10,713 nucleotides of DNA from Bacteroidales bacterium (lineage in GTDB: Bacteria; Bacteroidota; Bacteroidia; Bacteroidales; WCHB1-69). This document shows positions 1-7,039 of the stretch, piece after piece. Within the stretch, counting starts at the first letter, position 1, and each line of letters begins with the position of its first letter. Under the pieces are notes generated by a model that worked only from the letters and a program-made list of their open reading frames with translations, was not told where the DNA came from and searched no databases. The stretch covers positions 1 to 10,713 of the forward strand of contig JAGCRI010000102.1 in NCBI GenBank assembly GCA_017964755.1, written 5' to 3'. The position numbers were made by a program, and so were the translations under genes.

Positions 1-957
1 AATGTTGAGTTGTCAAAAAGTGAAACTTACGATGATATTCTTCCTGTGAGATATGCTGCCAACGGAGTTTCTGCATTCATTTCAATAATGCGTGGCTGTA
101 ACAATTTCTGTTCATACTGCGTTGTTCCTTACACTCGAGGCCGTGAGCGAAGCCGCAATCCCGAAACCATTATTAACGAGGCAAAAGACTTGTTGGCAAA
201 AGGTTATAAAGAAGTTACACTTCTCGGACAGAATGTCAACTCATATCTTTGGCAGGAAGGCGACAAAAAGATAACATTTGCAGACCTTATGGAGTTAGTG
301 GCACAGCTCAGCCCTGAGTTGCGCGTGCGTTTCGCGACCTCGCACCCGAAAGATATTTCAGATGAGCTGCTTTATGTGATGGCCAAATATCCGAATATAT
401 GCAAATTTATACATTTGCCCGTACAGTCAGGCAGCAATGAGGTGCTCAAGAGAATGAACCGAGTATATACGCGCGAGTATTATCTTGAACGTGTGGCAAA
501 AATCAGGGAGATAATGCCCGAATGTTCTATTGCAACCGACATAATCACAGGATTTTGCGGTGAGAGTGAAGAGCAGCACAAGGAAACACTTTCACTGATG
601 CGTGAGGTCGGTTTTGCGTCAGCGTATATGTTCAAGTATTCAGTGCGGGAAGGGACAATGTCGGCGAAAAAGTTTGCCGATGATGTGCCGGAAAATGTCA
701 AGTCGCGCCGGATTGAGGAGATTATCGCTTTGCAACAGCAGCTTTCGTTAGCAAGCAACAAGCAGGATATAGGCAAGGTTTTTGAAGTTTTAGTTGAAGG
801 TGTATCCCATCGTTCAGACGAACAGCTTTTTGGAAGGAACAGCCAAAACAAGGTCATAATATTCGACAAAGGGAATTTGAAAAAAGGTGAATATGTGAAC
901 GTGTTAGTTAATGACTGCACAGCTGCGACACTGATAGGGACAAAGGTTAATGGATGA
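1..957 (+). CDS. miaB: tRNA-2-methylthio-N6-dimethylallyladenosine synthase MiaB (5' end missing)
   Basis: This is the 3' part of a radical-SAM methylthiotransferase. MiaB converts i6A37 to ms2i6A37 in tRNAs that read UNN codons, in the cytoplasm. The frame is open from the first base, so the start and most of the N-terminal methylthiotransferase (UPF0004) domain, normally well over 100 residues, lie upstream; 318 residues are visible. Cys33, Cys37 and Cys40 (window numbering) form the CxxxCxxC radical-SAM cluster site, followed by the YTRGRERSR stretch characteristic of MiaB. The central region continues as a radical-SAM barrel (HLPVQSGS, TDIITGF). Residues from about 255 to the end form a TRAM-type RNA-binding domain. 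A TTG at base 10 could be mistaken for a start but lies inside the protein. folA follows 60 bases later on the same strand with no terminator seen. MiaB is preferred over RimO or MtaB because of the Cys-proximal and TRAM sequence, but this is by recognition. Confidence 0.96.
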   Translation, partial: NVELSKSETYDDILPVRYAANGVSAFISIMRGCNNFCSYCVVPYTRGRERSRNPETIINEAKDLLAKGYKEVTLLGQNVNSYLWQEGDKKITFADLMELVAQLSPELRVRFATSHPKDISDELLYVMAKYPNICKFIHLPVQSGSNEVLKRMNRVYTREYYLERVAKIREIMPECSIATDIITGFCGESEEQHKETLSLMREVGFASAYMFKYSVREGTMSAKKFADDVPENVKSRRIEEIIALQQQLSLASNKQDIGKVFEVLVEGVSHRSDEQLFGRNSQNKVIIFDKGNLKKGEYVNVLVNDCTAATLIGTKVNG

Positions 958-1017
958 TTTCTGTTAGCAACTGATAATTAATAATTTATGATTAATATTT
1001 AAATCTTAGATTTAAGA
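958..1017 (+). repeat. AT-rich miaB-folA spacer with small inverted repeats
   Basis: This 60-base spacer is almost entirely A and T. It contains ATTAAT twice (977-982 and 991-996). It also has a 7-bp dyad, TTAAATC (999-1005) and GATTTAA (1009-1015) with a 3-base loop, ending just before the folA ATG at 1018. The stem is A/T-rich and would be weak in RNA. I see no TAnnTTTG promoter box here, so folA may be read through from miaB. The degenerate GATAATTAATAATT-like pattern resembles short AT-rich repeats found between genes in some Bacteroidota, but there are too few units to call a repeat array. Confidence 0.4.
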
Positions 1018-1518
1018 ATGGCTCTATATACAATTATTGCTGCGGTTGGGGAGAACAATGAGATTGGTGCAGGAGGTCGTCTGCCATGGAGCTTGCCGGC
1101 CGACATCCGGCGATTCAAGGAGCTCACAATAGGGCACGCGGTAATTATGGGGCACAGGACATGGGATTCACTCACCGTCAGACCGTTGCCGAAGCGCAGG
1201 AATATTGTTATGACAACCTCCCACTACCCTATTGGCAACGGCGCTGAAACAGCTGGCAAAGTCCAAGAGGCAGTTGCTATGACACAAAATGCTGAAAATG
1301 AAGTTTTTGTCATCGGCGGAGCACAGATTTATTCCGCTTTTGAACCGCTTTCGCATAAAATGTATCTTACACGTGTGCACGCCTCATTTGCTGCAGACAC
1401 TTTTTTCCCGATAAAAGATTTTTCAAATTGGCAACTTATTGAGGAAAATTTCGTTAGTAAAAATCACGAAAATAATTTCGATATAACATTTCAGACTTAT
1501 GAAAAGATTGACAAATAG
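1018..1518 (+). CDS. folA: dihydrofolate reductase
   Basis: DHFR reduces 7,8-dihydrofolate to tetrahydrofolate with NADPH and is the usual target of trimethoprim. The 166-residue length fits the single-domain bacterial enzyme (about 160). Expected landmarks are in order: the N-terminal strand with IGAGGRLPW (Trp24), the catalytic acid Asp29 in LPADIRRFK, VIMGHRTWDS (residues 42-51), the RPLPKRRNIV strand (55-64), the nucleotide-binding VIGGAQIY (98-105), the YLTRV strand (116-120) and DTFFP (127-131). The ATG at 1018 is the natural start because it precedes the first beta strand directly. The last 20 bases overlap the start of the S8 peptidase gene in another frame, suggesting translational coupling. 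No thymidylate synthase gene, a frequent folA partner, is present in the window. Confidence 0.96.
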   Translation: MALYTIIAAVGENNEIGAGGRLPWSLPADIRRFKELTIGHAVIMGHRTWDSLTVRPLPKRRNIVMTTSHYPIGNGAETAGKVQEAVAMTQNAENEVFVIGGAQIYSAFEPLSHKMYLTRVHASFAADTFFPIKDFSNWQLIEENFVSKNHENNFDITFQTYEKIDK

Positions 1519-3202
1519 ATTTGTAAAATTATTATTGGTAATTATTCCGTTATGCTTTGCAATGAATGCCATAGCGCAGAAATCAGCCAAATATTGGGTG
1601 GAGTTCGCCGACAAGAGCGGGAGCAAATACAGTATTGGGAAACCTGAACAGTTTTTGTCGCAACGAAGTATTGAAAGACGGAAACAGTATGGAATTGCAA
1701 TCACAGAAGAGGATTTCCCTGTAAACAGCAATTATATCGACAGCATTCTTAAAACTGATAAGAGCAATATTCTGCTGACGCAATCCAAGTGGCTGAACGG
1801 AATCACAATCTATTCTGAAGACACACTTTTTGAAGAAAGAATCGGAAACATAAGTTTTGTGAAATTTGTTGAAAGAACAGTCTTAATTGATTCTGCAGAA
1901 GTTTTCAAGAAAGATTCAAACAGGAAATACATTGACATTAAGGCATTGGACAAATACGATAAGACACCTCAAAGTGTTGAATACGGATATGGTCGCAGCA
2001 AAGCACAAATCGAATTGAACAACGTACAGTGGCTGCACAGGTTGGGCTATACCGGCAAGGGGATGGTAATGATGATTATGGATGCAGGATTTCATAACAC
2101 AGACACAATAAATCCATTCAAAAAATTGCGTTCGGAAGGACGTTTGCTTGGCGTGAAGAATTTTGTAATGCCGGAAGAGAATGTTTTCAAGAGTGGCTCG
2201 CACGGCACGATGGTTTTAAGCTGTATAGCTGCCCAGACTGAAAACGAGCTAATTGGCACTGCACCTGATGTGGCGGTTTACCTTGCCAAGACTGAAGATG
2301 GGAGAAGCGAACATAAGATTGAGGAGGACAACTGGGTAGCTGGTGTTGAGTGGGCAGACAGTCTTGGCGTTGATGTTTTGAACTCGTCATTAGGATACAC
2401 AAAATTTGACGATTCGCTTGCCCATCAGCGCAGATATTCAGATCTTAACGGAAAAGTAAGCCGTGCCTCGCTTGCAGCTACAATTGCGGCGAAAAAAGGA
2501 ATGATTATTTGTAACAGTGCGGGAAATGAAGGGAGCAAACCGTGGCATTACATAGGAGCGCCTGCAGATGCCTTCGATATATTAACAGTCGGCGGAACAT
2601 ACATCAGCGGGAAAAAAGCTGAATTCAGCTCATTCGGGCCGACTGCTGACGGGCGCGTAAAACCAGATGCTTGTGCTGTCGGCGGATTTACTCAAGTGTC
2701 TAATACAAAAGGAAATACGACAGTAGCTTCTGGCACCTCATTTTCTTCGCCGCTGCTTTCAGGCATGGTGGCTGCACTGTGGCAGGCATTTCCTGAAAAA
2801 TCAAATTATGAGATTATGGATGCGGTTCGGCGCAGCGGCTCCCAATACGACTCTCCAGACGATGCACTCGGATATGGAATCACTGATTTCATGAAGGCTT
2901 ATAATCTTCTGTATAGCAAGAAAAATGATGATATTACAATTTTGAATTATGTTGCAAACAAAGGCAGCAAATACAAGATTTCCATAGATATAAATTCTAA
3001 AAAATCGCAAACCGTCATTTTGAAATTCAAATCACGCAGAGACGGCTATGAAGTTGTTAAGACAAAGAAACTTGGCTCCAAACCGAGGAACATAGAACTG
3101 CAGTTTGACAAACGTCAGGAAGACTGGGACATTATGGAATTGCAAGTTACTGCAAACAGCAAAACCACATCTTATATAATAGGGATAGAGAAAGCAGAAT
3201 AA
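1499..3202 (+). CDS. secreted subtilisin-like S8 family serine peptidase
   Basis: This is a 567-residue exported serine protease. Residues 1-26 form a Sec signal peptide (basic start, hydrophobic LLLVII core, likely cleavage after AIA, before Gln27). Residues about 27-165 are the N-terminal segment common to Bacteroidota S8 enzymes, with FLSQRSIERR at 52-61, a DFPV motif near 72 and KWLNG near 97-101; it probably acts as a propeptide or chaperone. The catalytic domain covers about 175-470, with Asp195 (MIMDAG), His235 (GSHGT), oxyanion-hole Asn343 (SAGNEG) and Ser414 (SGTSFSSP), so the triad is complete. About 95 residues follow as a beta-rich tail; I do not recognise a type IX secretion sorting domain in it, so export beyond the periplasm is uncertain. 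The ATG at 1499 is chosen because it gives the full signal peptide. It lies inside folA, with no Shine-Dalgarno sequence. The gene ends in tandem TAA TAA and converges on lptE, 16 bases away. The substrate is unknown. Confidence 0.94.
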   Translation: MKRLTNRFVKLLLVIIPLCFAMNAIAQKSAKYWVEFADKSGSKYSIGKPEQFLSQRSIERRKQYGIAITEEDFPVNSNYIDSILKTDKSNILLTQSKWLNGITIYSEDTLFEERIGNISFVKFVERTVLIDSAEVFKKDSNRKYIDIKALDKYDKTPQSVEYGYGRSKAQIELNNVQWLHRLGYTGKGMVMMIMDAGFHNTDTINPFKKLRSEGRLLGVKNFVMPEENVFKSGSHGTMVLSCIAAQTENELIGTAPDVAVYLAKTEDGRSEHKIEEDNWVAGVEWADSLGVDVLNSSLGYTKFDDSLAHQRRYSDLNGKVSRASLAATIAAKKGMIICNSAGNEGSKPWHYIGAPADAFDILTVGGTYISGKKAEFSSFGPTADGRVKPDACAVGGFTQVSNTKGNTTVASGTSFSSPLLSGMVAALWQAFPEKSNYEIMDAVRRSGSQYDSPDDALGYGITDFMKAYNLLYSKKNDDITILNYVANKGSKYKISIDINSKKSQTVILKFKSRRDGYEVVKTKKLGSKPRNIELQFDKRQEDWDIMELQVTANSKTTSYIIGIEKAE

Positions 3203-3218
3203 TAAGGCAGGCCGCAAA

Positions 3219-3758
3219 TCACCAATTGACAAATGACTTGTTGAAAATGTCATCTGTCAAAGCCTCGTTTATTTCATTGACAAGAGTACTTTCAATGGCT
3301 GTAAAATTCTGTGAACTGTTGTAATCAGCGTATCTTGAAAACGATTGCTCAAAATTCTTTGTCTCGTCGAACTTATTTGTGAATTTCACATGGACAGTGA
3401 TGGTGAGCCGGTTCATGGCAGCCACTTCATTGCCCTGAATAGCCACAGGTGTAATAGTATAATTGGTGATGCTGCCTTCGAAAGTGTAATCACCGTTGGG
3501 TGTATTGATGATTGTGAGAGGAGTCTGGCGCTGTACCATATCTTTAAGTGCGGTTGTGAACTCCTGGCTCAGAGTCGGGTTTACAAGGGTTGAATTATTG
3601 ATGAATGTTGCGACAAAAACGGTCTTGGCTCGCGGGTCTATGTCACCGCCTGTGAGCGACACTGTCATACGACACGCCCCGATAAGTAATCCCGCAAGCA
3701 GAAACATGGCTGCCAGCACGGCATATCTGAAACCGTAAAATCCTGTCTTACAATCCAT
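3219..3758 (-). CDS. lptE: LptE-like LPS assembly lipoprotein (Bacteroidota type)
   Basis: This is a 179-residue predicted outer-membrane lipoprotein. LptE plugs the LptD barrel that inserts lipopolysaccharide into the outer leaflet. The N-terminus has a basic start, a hydrophobic segment (about 12-27) and a lipobox LIGAC with lipidation at Cys29. Residue +2 is Arg and no acidic surface-export motif follows, consistent with a periplasm-facing anchor. The mature part matches the Bacteroidota LptE family as I recall it: SLTGGDIDP after the lipid site, a NNSTLVNPTLSQEFT block (about 54-68), TFEGSITNY, the MNRLTITVHVKFTN strand, NFEQSFSRYADY, and a DIFNKSFVNW C-terminus. The ATG at 3758 lies 11 bases inside the upstream sigma-54 activator gene, so the two are probably co-translated. 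The 3' end holds an inverted repeat. Sequence similarity to proteobacterial LptE is low; the name rests on the Bacteroidota family. Confidence 0.88.
   Translation of the reverse strand: MDCKTGFYGFRYAVLAAMFLLAGLLIGACRMTVSLTGGDIDPRAKTVFVATFINNSTLVNPTLSQEFTTALKDMVQRQTPLTIINTPNGDYTFEGSITNYTITPVAIQGNEVAAMNRLTITVHVKFTNKFDETKNFEQSFSRYADYNSSQNFTAIESTLVNEINEALTDDIFNKSFVNW
3226..3260. terminator. inverted repeat at the S8 peptidase / lptE junction; candidate bidirectional terminator
   Basis: A 12-base arm at 3226-3237 pairs with 3249-3260 around an 11-base loop. Eleven positions pair perfectly; the twelfth (3232/3254) is A-C in plus-strand RNA but a G-U wobble in minus-strand RNA, so the lptE transcript can form the full stem. 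The element begins 24 bases past the S8 stop codon and lies within the last codons of lptE (stop 3219-3221). It is the only stem-forming sequence I found near this convergent junction. Neither side has a clean run of U after the stem, so intrinsic termination is not proven; it may instead protect 3' ends. Confidence 0.4.
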
Positions 3759-4986
3759 AGTCTTTTATTCTTCTGTATAATGTCCTTTCGGAAATACCCA
3801 ATTCGATAGCGGCAAGTTTCCGGTTATAGTTATATTTTTCAAGACATTTTTTAATGAGGTCTTTTTCAGAATTTTCTATAGAAAATGATGGCTCTGATGT
3901 CTCTTTCGCAATGTGCTGTGGTTCAAAGCCGGATGTATGCTCATGTTCCGGCTGGACAAGAGTCTGGTTCTGCTCCTGATACTCCACATCAATTGCCGGC
4001 TGTGTGCCAATATCGGAAATGGTGATGGTCTTATGTCCTTTTTCAGCCTGCCTTTCAGCTACAAGCCCGTTAACCATGCTTTTCAGTTCCGACACCTCCT
4101 TCTTCATATCACCGAGGAAATGGAAAATCAGCTCACGCTCAAAATGTTCGTTTTTGTCAGACGATTCGCTGTTATTGCCGATAAAGACTGGCAGGTTTGA
4201 CAAGCCGTTGTTTTCCAAATATTTGGACAGCGTTTTAGCTGAAATCTGCCTGTCAGTTTCAAGAATTGACATCTGCTGTGTGATGCTTTTCAGTTCGCGC
4301 ACGTTACCCGGCCATCGGTATGATTTCAGCAATTCCACTGCATCGTCATTGAGGGTCAATGATGTGGCGTGGTTCTTTTCTGCGAAATCGGCGGCAAATT
4401 TGATGAAAAGCAGAGGAATGTCATTTTTGCGGTCGCGCAGAGCGGGAACGCGTATCTGCACATTGCAAAGTCTCCAATACAGGTCAGCCCGGAATTTGCC
4501 GGCTGCCACCATATCCTGTAAATTGACGTTAGTGGCCGCCACTACCCTCACATGGGTCTTTTGCGGCAAAGAGTCTCCGACACAGATGAACTCGCCGTTT
4601 TCGAGCACTCGGAGCAGTTTGGCTTGTGTGGCAAGCGGCAGTTCAGCAATCTCATCAAGGAAAATTGTGCTCCCATTAGCGGTTTCAAAGTAACCCTTGC
4701 GGCTCTCTATGGCACCTGTAAACGAACCTTTCTTATGTCCGAACAGTTCAGAATCAATAGTGCCCTCTGGAATCGCACCGCAGTTGACTGCAACAAGCTG
4801 GCGGTGGCGGTATGCGCTATATGCGTGGATAATTTTTGAAAAGTTCTCCTTCCCTGCCCCGCTTTCGCCTGTAATCAGCACCGACAGGTCGGTCGGAGCG
4901 ACTTGGACAGCGATGTGGATGGCGTTGTTCAGTGCCTCATCGTGCCCTATAATCCCGAACTGCTGTTTTACTGCCTCTATATCCAT
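3748..4986 (-). CDS. sigma-54-dependent transcriptional activator without a sensor domain, Fis-type HTH
   Basis: This 412-residue bacterial enhancer-binding protein uses ATP to open promoters bound by RNA polymerase with RpoN. The AAA+ domain begins almost at residue 1: Walker A GESGAGKE (40-47), the sigma-54 contact loop GSFTGA (87-92, Ser in place of the usual Ala), Walker B TIFLDE (Asp111, Glu112), sensor I ATN (151-153), the arginine-finger region FRADLYWRL (165-173) and sensor II WPGNVREL (225-232). A linker of about 110 residues follows; 281-311 looks helical or coiled-coil, then it is polar and probably flexible. A Fis-family helix-turn-helix ends the protein (about 375-412, with LAAIELGISERTLYRRI). 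There is no receiver, PAS or GAF domain before the ATPase, so activity must be controlled by level or by a partner. The gene lies 40 bases after rho and overlaps lptE by 11 bases. Its targets cannot be read from the window. Confidence 0.95.
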   Translation of the reverse strand: MDIEAVKQQFGIIGHDEALNNAIHIAVQVAPTDLSVLITGESGAGKENFSKIIHAYSAYRHRQLVAVNCGAIPEGTIDSELFGHKKGSFTGAIESRKGYFETANGSTIFLDEIAELPLATQAKLLRVLENGEFICVGDSLPQKTHVRVVAATNVNLQDMVAAGKFRADLYWRLCNVQIRVPALRDRKNDIPLLFIKFAADFAEKNHATSLTLNDDAVELLKSYRWPGNVRELKSITQQMSILETDRQISAKTLSKYLENNGLSNLPVFIGNNSESSDKNEHFERELIFHFLGDMKKEVSELKSMVNGLVAERQAEKGHKTITISDIGTQPAIDVEYQEQNQTLVQPEHEHTSGFEPQHIAKETSEPSFSIENSEKDLIKKCLEKYNYNRKLAAIELGISERTLYRRIKDYGL

Positions 4987-5026
4987 AATTCAATCTGTAA
5001 ATTTCAAGACAAACAAATTTGGAATA

Positions 5027-6847
5027 CTAACTGTTCATTGAAACTAAAAATTCCTCATTGGTTTTTGTAAGAGACATTTTGTCTTTGAGGAAAGTCATAG
5101 CCTCTATAGTGGTCATATCGGCAAGGTGGTTACGCAGTATCCACACTTTCTGCAAAATAGCTTCAGGCTGCAGGAGGTCATCCCTGCGCGTGCTTGATGC
5201 CACAATATCAACAGCAGGATATATACGTTTATTAGATAATCTCCTGTCTAACTGCAGCTCCATATTACCTGTTCCCTTGAACTCTTCAAAGATGACTTCG
5301 TCCATTCGGGAACCTGTCTCTGTCAATGCTGTCGATATGATAGTGAGGGAGCCGCCGTTTTCAATGTTACGTGCTGCGCCGAAGAAGCGTTTAGGCTTTT
5401 GCAGTGCATTGGCTTCAACACCGCCCGAAAGGACTTTTCCTGAAGCCGGTGCCATAGTGTTATAGGCGCGCGCCAGACGAGTGATTGAATCCAGCAGTAT
5501 GCATACATCCCGTCCGCACTCAACCATACGTTTAGCCTTTTCAAGGACAATTACAGCGATGCGGACATGCTTTTCTGCAGGTTCGTCAAATGTTGATGAT
5601 ATGACTTCGGCGTTTACGCTGCGCTGCATGTCAGTAACCTCTTCCGGACGTTCGTCAATCAGAAGCACTATAAGATATATTTCAGGATGATTGGCTGAAA
5701 TTGCATTTGCTATCTCTTTCAGCAGCACTGTTTTACCTGTTTTGGGCTGTGCCACAATCAAGCCGCCTTGCCCTTTGCCAATCGGAGCAAAAATGTCTAT
5801 AATGCGGGTGCTTATCGTTTCTGAAGCGTGCCCTGTGAGTTTAATTTTTTGGTCTGGAAACATCGGTGTCAGAGAGTCAAACGGGAGGCGGTCGCGAATA
5901 TCTTCAGGCAGACGCCCGTTTATCTTCTCAACGCGTATCAGAGGGAAGAATTTCTCCCCCTCTTTTGGCGGACGTATCAATCCCTGCACCGTGTCACCGT
6001 TTTTCAAGCCGAACATTTTGATTTGTGACGGTGAGACGTAAATATCATCGGGGGAAGTGAGATAATTATAATCTGACGAGCGGAGGAATCCGAAATTGTC
6101 GTTGGTAGCCATTTCAAGCACCCCTTCCGCTGTAACTTCTCCTTCATACACGGCATTTGCAATCAACCCCCATTGTTCGTCATAGACAGAAGACCCCTGT
6201 TCAGAGCCGTTTGGCTCCATTGCCAACTGTTCAGGGTCAACCAGCTCACCAGTGATTTGTTTTTCAGTGTCGTTCAGCTCAAATTCATCCGAATCAGCTG
6301 GAACGGCGACGTTTTTGTGGGGCGGAATATTGCTGTCAGCAGCCGGCACATCGTCTTCCAAATCATTTGTAAAAAGTTCCGGCATGGAAGTATCCTTTTT
6401 CTTTTTAGCCTTTTCCTCATTTTCAGCCTTGCTATGTTTTTTTGATGGTTTTGAGGCTGTCGAAGTACTTTTTCTGCCACGCTGAGTCTTTTTTGCAGGG
6501 GCTTCAGTCGTATCATTGTGAGTGACAGTAACTTCCGCTGCGTTTTTTGAACTAATTGTTTCAGTGCTGCGCACATCCGCTTCCGATACAGACTTAGCTT
6601 CCGCATCAAAAGGTTTTGGTGCTGAAAGTTCTTGAACGGCAGTGTTTTCTGCAATTGCTGCTTCCTGCGGTTTTTCAGGAAAAGAGAAAGTCAGTTCGGG
6701 CTTGTCGCTCTTTTTTGACCGATTCTTTTTGCCTGGGTTTGAAACCATACCGTTAACAATTTTCTGTTCGTTTGATGTTGCTACAGGCGCATTTTGAGGA
6801 GTGGTAATTCTCTTTCTTTTAGGTTTTGGTGCAGTTGAATCTAACAT
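5027..6847 (-). CDS. rho: transcription termination factor Rho with long N-terminal extension
   Basis: Rho is a hexameric RNA-dependent ATPase that ends transcription on untranslated RNA. The conserved core starts near residue 242 and its length (about 365) matches the E. coli core. It has a cold-shock RNA-binding domain (about 242-310, with NFGFLRS and DDIYVSPSQI), Walker A PKTGKT (368-373), catalytic Glu399 in LLIDERPEEV, Walker B Asp453 in LLDSITRLARAYN, the Q-loop GGVEANALQKPKRFF (475-489) and the R-loop KGTGNMEL (524-531). Before it come about 240 residues rich in Lys, Ala, Ser, Thr and Glu, with basic patches near 8-13, 40-48 and 119-151, probably disordered. I do not recognise the usual small helical Rho N-terminal domain. 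The ATG at 6847 is the only in-frame ATG after an upstream in-frame stop. It is probably the first gene of a rho / sigma-54 activator / lptE unit. Confidence 0.97.
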   Translation of the reverse strand: MLDSTAPKPKRKRITTPQNAPVATSNEQKIVNGMVSNPGKKNRSKKSDKPELTFSFPEKPQEAAIAENTAVQELSAPKPFDAEAKSVSEADVRSTETISSKNAAEVTVTHNDTTEAPAKKTQRGRKSTSTASKPSKKHSKAENEEKAKKKKDTSMPELFTNDLEDDVPAADSNIPPHKNVAVPADSDEFELNDTEKQITGELVDPEQLAMEPNGSEQGSSVYDEQWGLIANAVYEGEVTAEGVLEMATNDNFGFLRSSDYNYLTSPDDIYVSPSQIKMFGLKNGDTVQGLIRPPKEGEKFFPLIRVEKINGRLPEDIRDRLPFDSLTPMFPDQKIKLTGHASETISTRIIDIFAPIGKGQGGLIVAQPKTGKTVLLKEIANAISANHPEIYLIVLLIDERPEEVTDMQRSVNAEVISSTFDEPAEKHVRIAVIVLEKAKRMVECGRDVCILLDSITRLARAYNTMAPASGKVLSGGVEANALQKPKRFFGAARNIENGGSLTIISTALTETGSRMDEVIFEEFKGTGNMELQLDRRLSNKRIYPAVDIVASSTRRDDLLQPEAILQKVWILRNHLADMTTIEAMTFLKDKMSLTKTNEEFLVSMNS

Positions 6848-6961
6848 AAAATGAATGATAAAATAAAATGGGAAATTGAGTTAATATAGATGATTTCAAT
6901 AAACGTGAACTGTAATAAACTTCTGCTGAATGCAAAAATTAAGTTTAAGAAAACTACGCTG

Positions 6962-6991
6962 CAAAAATACATTTTTTTTCCAATCATCAAA
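6962..6991 (-). promoter_or_regulatory. predicted rho promoter (Bacteroides-type)
   Basis: On the minus strand a -7 box TATTTTTG (plus-strand 6962-6969) matches TAnnTTTG in all defined positions. A perfect -33 box TTTG (6988-6991) lies 18 bases upstream. Transcription would start a few bases past the -7 box, near 6955, giving a 5' leader of roughly 105-110 bases before the rho ATG. That leader has no ATG before the rho start and no strong stem that I can see. Confidence 0.6.
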
Positions 6992-7026
6992 AAAATTATC
7001 AAAAAAAATTTTACAAACAAAAAAAA
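6972..7026. repeat. A-tract tandem repeat between divergent promoters
   Basis: A T8 run (6972-6979) is followed by two adjacent near-identical units, ATCA7TT (6986-6997) and ATCA8TT (6998-7010; its ATCA starts at 6998), and by a further A8 run (7019-7026). The centres lie about 12 to 18 bases apart, so only the middle pair is close to one helical turn. Such runs can bend DNA or act as UP-element-like sequences for RNA polymerase. The repeats sit between and over the -33 boxes of the rho and elbB promoters. Confidence 0.6.
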
Positions 7027-7039
7027 TCGTGTAAATTTG
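7009..7039 (+). promoter_or_regulatory. predicted elbB-pyrG promoter (Bacteroides-type)
   Basis: A -7 box TAAATTTG at 7032-7039 matches TAnnTTTG exactly. The best -33 candidate is TTTT at 7009-7012, one mismatch from TTTG, with 19 bases between the boxes. Transcription would start in the mid-7040s, leaving a short leader of about 15-20 bases before the elbB ATG at 7063. The purine-rich AAAAGAG just before the ATG is the nearest thing to a ribosome binding site in the window. Confidence 0.55.

Noticed and set aside
295..323. A TGGCAC...TTGC pattern in miaB resembling a sigma-54 promoter
   Set aside because: The two blocks are too far apart for the fixed GG-N10-GC spacing, and the site is inside coding sequence.
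480..920. A 146-codon open frame on the minus strand inside miaB
   Set aside because: It is fully antisense to the conserved radical-SAM and TRAM coding sequence, and its translation is rich in Ser/Cys/Phe with no recognisable motif.
4004..4693. A 229-codon plus-strand open frame across the sigma-54 activator
   Set aside because: It is a shadow of the AAA+ coding sequence on the other strand; its translation is Ser/Cys-rich with no domain.
4999..5021. AAATTT copies and a CAAATTTG box between rho and the sigma-54 activator as a possible promoter
   Set aside because: CAAATTTG is one mismatch from TAnnTTTG with no clear -33 partner, and the 40-base gap fits co-transcription from rho; too weak to list as a feature.
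5058..6041. Plus-strand open frames within rho
   Set aside because: They are antisense to highly conserved Rho motifs, with no independent start context or protein signal.
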